Shown: piece after piece, positions 60,961-64,000 of the stretch
Layout: every line of letters starts with the position of its first letter
Position numbering within the stretch: the first letter of the stretch is position 1
NCBI GenBank assembly: GCA_013399015.1
Contig: VWZX01004903.1
Span: forward strand, 249,716 to 313,715
DNA from: Galbula dea
Lineage: Eukaryota; Chordata; Aves; Piciformes; Galbulidae
Direction: 5' to 3'
Length of the DNA: 64,000 nt
Notes under the pieces: model-generated
The model's database searches: none
What the model saw: the letters and a program-made list of their open reading frames with translations, nothing else
What the model was told of the DNA's origin: nothing
Program-made: the position numbers and the translations under genes

Positions 60961-60973
60961 TGACCTTGGACCT
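60961..60973 (-). promoter_or_regulatory. Composite NR5A / DR1 nuclear-receptor site
   Basis: TGACCTTGGACCT on plus is AGGTCCAAGGTCA on minus. It contains CCAAGGTCA, a full NR5A consensus, and also two half-sites spaced by one base (DR1, HNF4/RXR type). It lies 6.6 kb upstream of exon 1. Confidence 0.35.
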
Positions 60974-61802
60974 CATTGATTTTATTGCTTTCACCCAGTG
61001 ACCACTGGAACACAGGTAAGACTTGCAATTACTCTGCTTGACCAGCTCCTATGTCATGGGACTCTGTTGATGAGTTCCCTACCCATGTTGTTCCTGCCCT
61101 TAGCTTCCAGTTTGCCTCTTCTCAGGGTGGAGCTGGCACTTACTGTTCTCTGACAGCTTTTGTAGGTGCTCTTCTAATCCCTTCCTGAGAAGAGGTAGTA
61201 ACTACTCCTACAAGGAAGCACAGGAGTTGCTGGGGGCTTGTGTATTCTCTTTAGTTAGGATGTGGAGGCTTTTCAGATAGCACTCTGTCTTGAGGTTCTT
61301 CCTATAGGTACAGAATTTTGGTTGGTTTTTTTTTTCTTTTATATATAGGGAAGCAATTTTTCTTGTATAGTTCACAGTGAAGGGTAGCTGAGACGAACAT
61401 GCTCTTTCCTTTTGCTAGTGTCTGGACAAGGTACCGCTGACTTTCACTAGATTTTGCTTGTAAAAAGCTTGCATCAGATCCAAAATAGGTGGTTGCGTGT
61501 GTCAGCTGCCCACTAGCGCCTCGAGAGGTGGCAGAGTGCTTGTCCAGGTGAAAAGTTAAGGCCAGGACATGTATAGGGTCTGACTCGAGCCTGTTTCTGC
61601 AAAATAAGCCCTGTGCCTTCTGTTACCATGAACTCACTGCTATGTTTGAGACTCCTGCATCGGTGAATGGGAGGTAATGACCAAACAATAACTACTGATT
61701 TTTCATTTCATGTTAATGGTATGGCAAGTTCTGAATCTGACAGTTAGGGGAGGATGCCAATGTAGACATTCCTGTGTGGCTGTGAAAGAAGTGTCTTCTT
61801 GC

Positions 61803-61820
61803 TTTTTTTTTTTTTTTTTT
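61803..61820. repeat. Poly-T run (18 bases)
   Basis: Eighteen uninterrupted T bases; no adjoining retroelement body was recognised, so its origin is unclear. Confidence 0.9.
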
Positions 61821-64000
61821 GATTCTTATCCTGTATCTCAGGAAGTTGATAGAATTTTCTTATTAAGGTATCAGAGTTTAACAAGCTATAGAATAGACAC
61901 AATTTTGTGATGATTTTGGTCTTGGAGCAAACATCTAGCAAGCTTGAAATAAGTGTACTGGATGAATTATTTACCCAAAGCACACTGAGACAAATGAAAA
62001 ATACTAAATGACAAAAGAGGGATGAAATAGCATGGAAGTTCTTTCTGACTCAAGATCAGTGTTCAGGGAAATGTAGAGAGACACTGACTTGAATTGGTGG
62101 AGATTCTAACCAACTTTATAATTTTCTTTATAAAAAGAAATAATAAACTAGAATCCTTTCCTAACTTTAGTCAAACCACTGACACTGTTGTTGTAAAGGA
62201 CAAGTGCTGAGACTTTGTTGTTCTGAAGTTCCAAAAGTTTGGAAAATGTTTAATTTTGCACAAACACTACGATTTTGGCAGGAAGTCAAGCATTTCTGTA
62301 TAATTTCTCCCTTAGTATCAGCAGACTTAAGAAACTAGCAGAAATGATATAAAATTGCTGTAGCTTAGAATATTTCTACAATACATGAATAAAACCATGT
62401 TTTGTTACTTCAGACTAACCTTTTTTCTATTGCTTCTTCATTCTGCTGCTGTCTAATCTTATTCTTCCTCCCTTTTAACTTCACATCTCATTTTTCTCTC
62501 TTTGCCTGGTCTTTCACTGTCTTCTATTGTGGACAGCTTTCTTCTGGTTGCTCCTTCCCATGTGTGTCTGAAATTTTATTTTGGCACCTGCACCAAGATC
62601 CTTCTGAAATACAGATGTTTAGGATGTTCCCAAGTTAGGCTTCTGTGCTGCTTGCAGTAATAGCACTGCTGCTGTTACTAGGAATTATTCCCTTTTATGA
62701 AAAAGGGATACAGTAAATATTCTTTATCTACAACAGTAAAATAGTGGGCAACACTAGGAGCCTAAGGCTGTACAGTTGCACTGTAGTCTTTCAAAGAATA
62801 AGGATTTCTTTTAACCTTTGAACTTGTACTGTATTTCTCTACCTCCTTTGATAGCATTTTCCTCAATTTGCAGCATGGTATTTGGATCCCTGTGGTTTTG
62901 TTCCACTGGAAAGCTGCAATCCACAATGTTGTTTTAGCTGCAAAGTCTCTCTGGCTACACTGGACATCAGGGGCTATTGGGTCCCCATTCCTGATTTGGT
63001 CTATGCTGAAAGTAGCTGCACAGGGAAAACTTGTCTTTCAGGGAGCTTTCTTTGAGCAGAATGGTTTGTGAACCTAGAGCCTGGATGTCACATAAAAAGG
63101 CCTTGTTCTGCTTAAAAAAAACAAACAAGCAAGCTAAATACAAACACCACAGCAAATGCTAAAAGCTTTAGCTCTGAGGCTTTATAATAGATTCTTAGGG
63201 GATTTAAAGCTCGTCTTGATTCTATTGCAAAAGGTGGTTTGTTGAGAAAGTCTTCAGCTCAGACAGCCATGTTGATATATCTGACTGCCTCAGATGTGGG
63301 AGGTAACTGTTTTGATAACTTCAGATAACACGTTTATCATATCTGGAAGTGGTCTGTTGGGCTGAGTTCTATGCAATCTTTATGAGAAGGTATCACATCT
63401 TATGGGTGAAGCAGCTTCTATGCTTTGATTGCTGTAAAAACAGCTATGATCCTGAGAGTTTGTCCAACCTGCCCGAAATCTAAGCATCCCAGAATTTTCA
63501 CAGCTGTATTTTTGATTCTGCCAAACCATCTTTGAGGTGAGCTAGCTAGAAAATATAAGTTAAACATGTTAAAACTCCCTTGAAACTTGAGCCTTCCATG
63601 CAGGACCTGGTTGCATGGTACTCTCAGACCTTGCAGAGTTTCATGGGTTGGACCTGTAAGCCTGCACCTTTCTACCTGTAGAAGATGAAAAGACCCATCT
63701 TTAAACCAGAAAGTGGCTGGATAGTGAATGAGGTGATCCTCACTGTATCTTATTTGATTTCATTGCTCACAATGTTGAAAGCTGTCTGCAATGTATGGTA
63801 CTTTGTAATTCTCCTTAAGCCTTGACTGCTTTTATGCCATTGTTCTGAGAAGTCATTTAGAGAATTTTGAATCACTGACGATATGATTCAGTCCTAGAGT
63901 CACTCAGAAGTGCAAAGGCCCTATTATCCTACCAAGTTACCAAAGTATTGTAAAGGAGATTTTGATACTTGTAGTTTTCTGCATGGTTTGTCATGTTCCA

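Larger units (their letters stand above)
54736..64000. other. 5' flank of NR5A2
   Basis: About 9.3 kb of AT-rich sequence with no coding segment that I can support. It contains an internal CR1 fragment (57.4 kb), a TTTTA tract, a C-rich quadruplex-type motif (59.2 kb), a composite nuclear-receptor site (61.0 kb), an 18-base T run and an A-rich tract near 63.1 kb. Further upstream non-coding exons of NR5A2 are possible but not visible. Confidence 0.8.

Overview
The window is vertebrate genomic DNA, most likely from a bird or at least a sauropsid. The evidence is a single multi-exon nuclear-receptor gene with long introns and GT-AG splice sites, CpG islands, and sparse interspersed repeats of the CR1 LINE type plus a tRNA-headed SINE with a CR1-like tail. 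There are no bacterial-style operons, and nearly every open reading frame here is chance.

The gene is NR5A2 (LRH-1/FTF), read on the minus strand from about 54.4 kb down to and past position 1. Six coding exons can be placed to the base: exon 1 (54299-54362), exon 2 (44188-44325), exon 3 (41691-41809, first zinc finger), exon 4 (40260-40401, second zinc finger), exon 5 (36956-37602, Ftz-F1 box, hinge and start of the ligand-binding domain) and exon 6 (2204-2323, middle of the ligand-binding domain). Joined, they give 410 codons with every splice phase matching. Residues fall at the human LRH-1 numbers (T352, H390, R393), so the protein is co-linear with the 541-residue human isoform. The last two coding exons were sought and not found; they must lie beyond position 1.

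Layout: 1-2203 is part of intron 6; 2324-36955 is a 34.6 kb intron 5 with CR1/SINE insertions and several enhancer-like stretches; 36956-44325 holds exons 5 to 2; 42.27-47.2 kb is a CpG island around exon 2; 44326-54298 is intron 1 with a second, smaller CpG island (about 48.97-49.87 kb) and a TTCTC microsatellite; 54299-54362 is exon 1; above it lies 9.6 kb of 5' flank.

Regulation: two start regions are suggested. One is a CpG-poor promoter above exon 1, with five GATA motifs, a perfect GTCACGTGAC E-box and a perfect NR5A site. The other is the CpG island, where exon 2 carries an in-frame ATG (Met41). Exon 2 is a phase-1/1 cassette whose skipping keeps the frame. I found no undescribed multi-gene system; the points most worth a second look are the promoter module, the weak exon 3 donor, the F404L change in exon 6 and the fast-changing exon 1 peptide.
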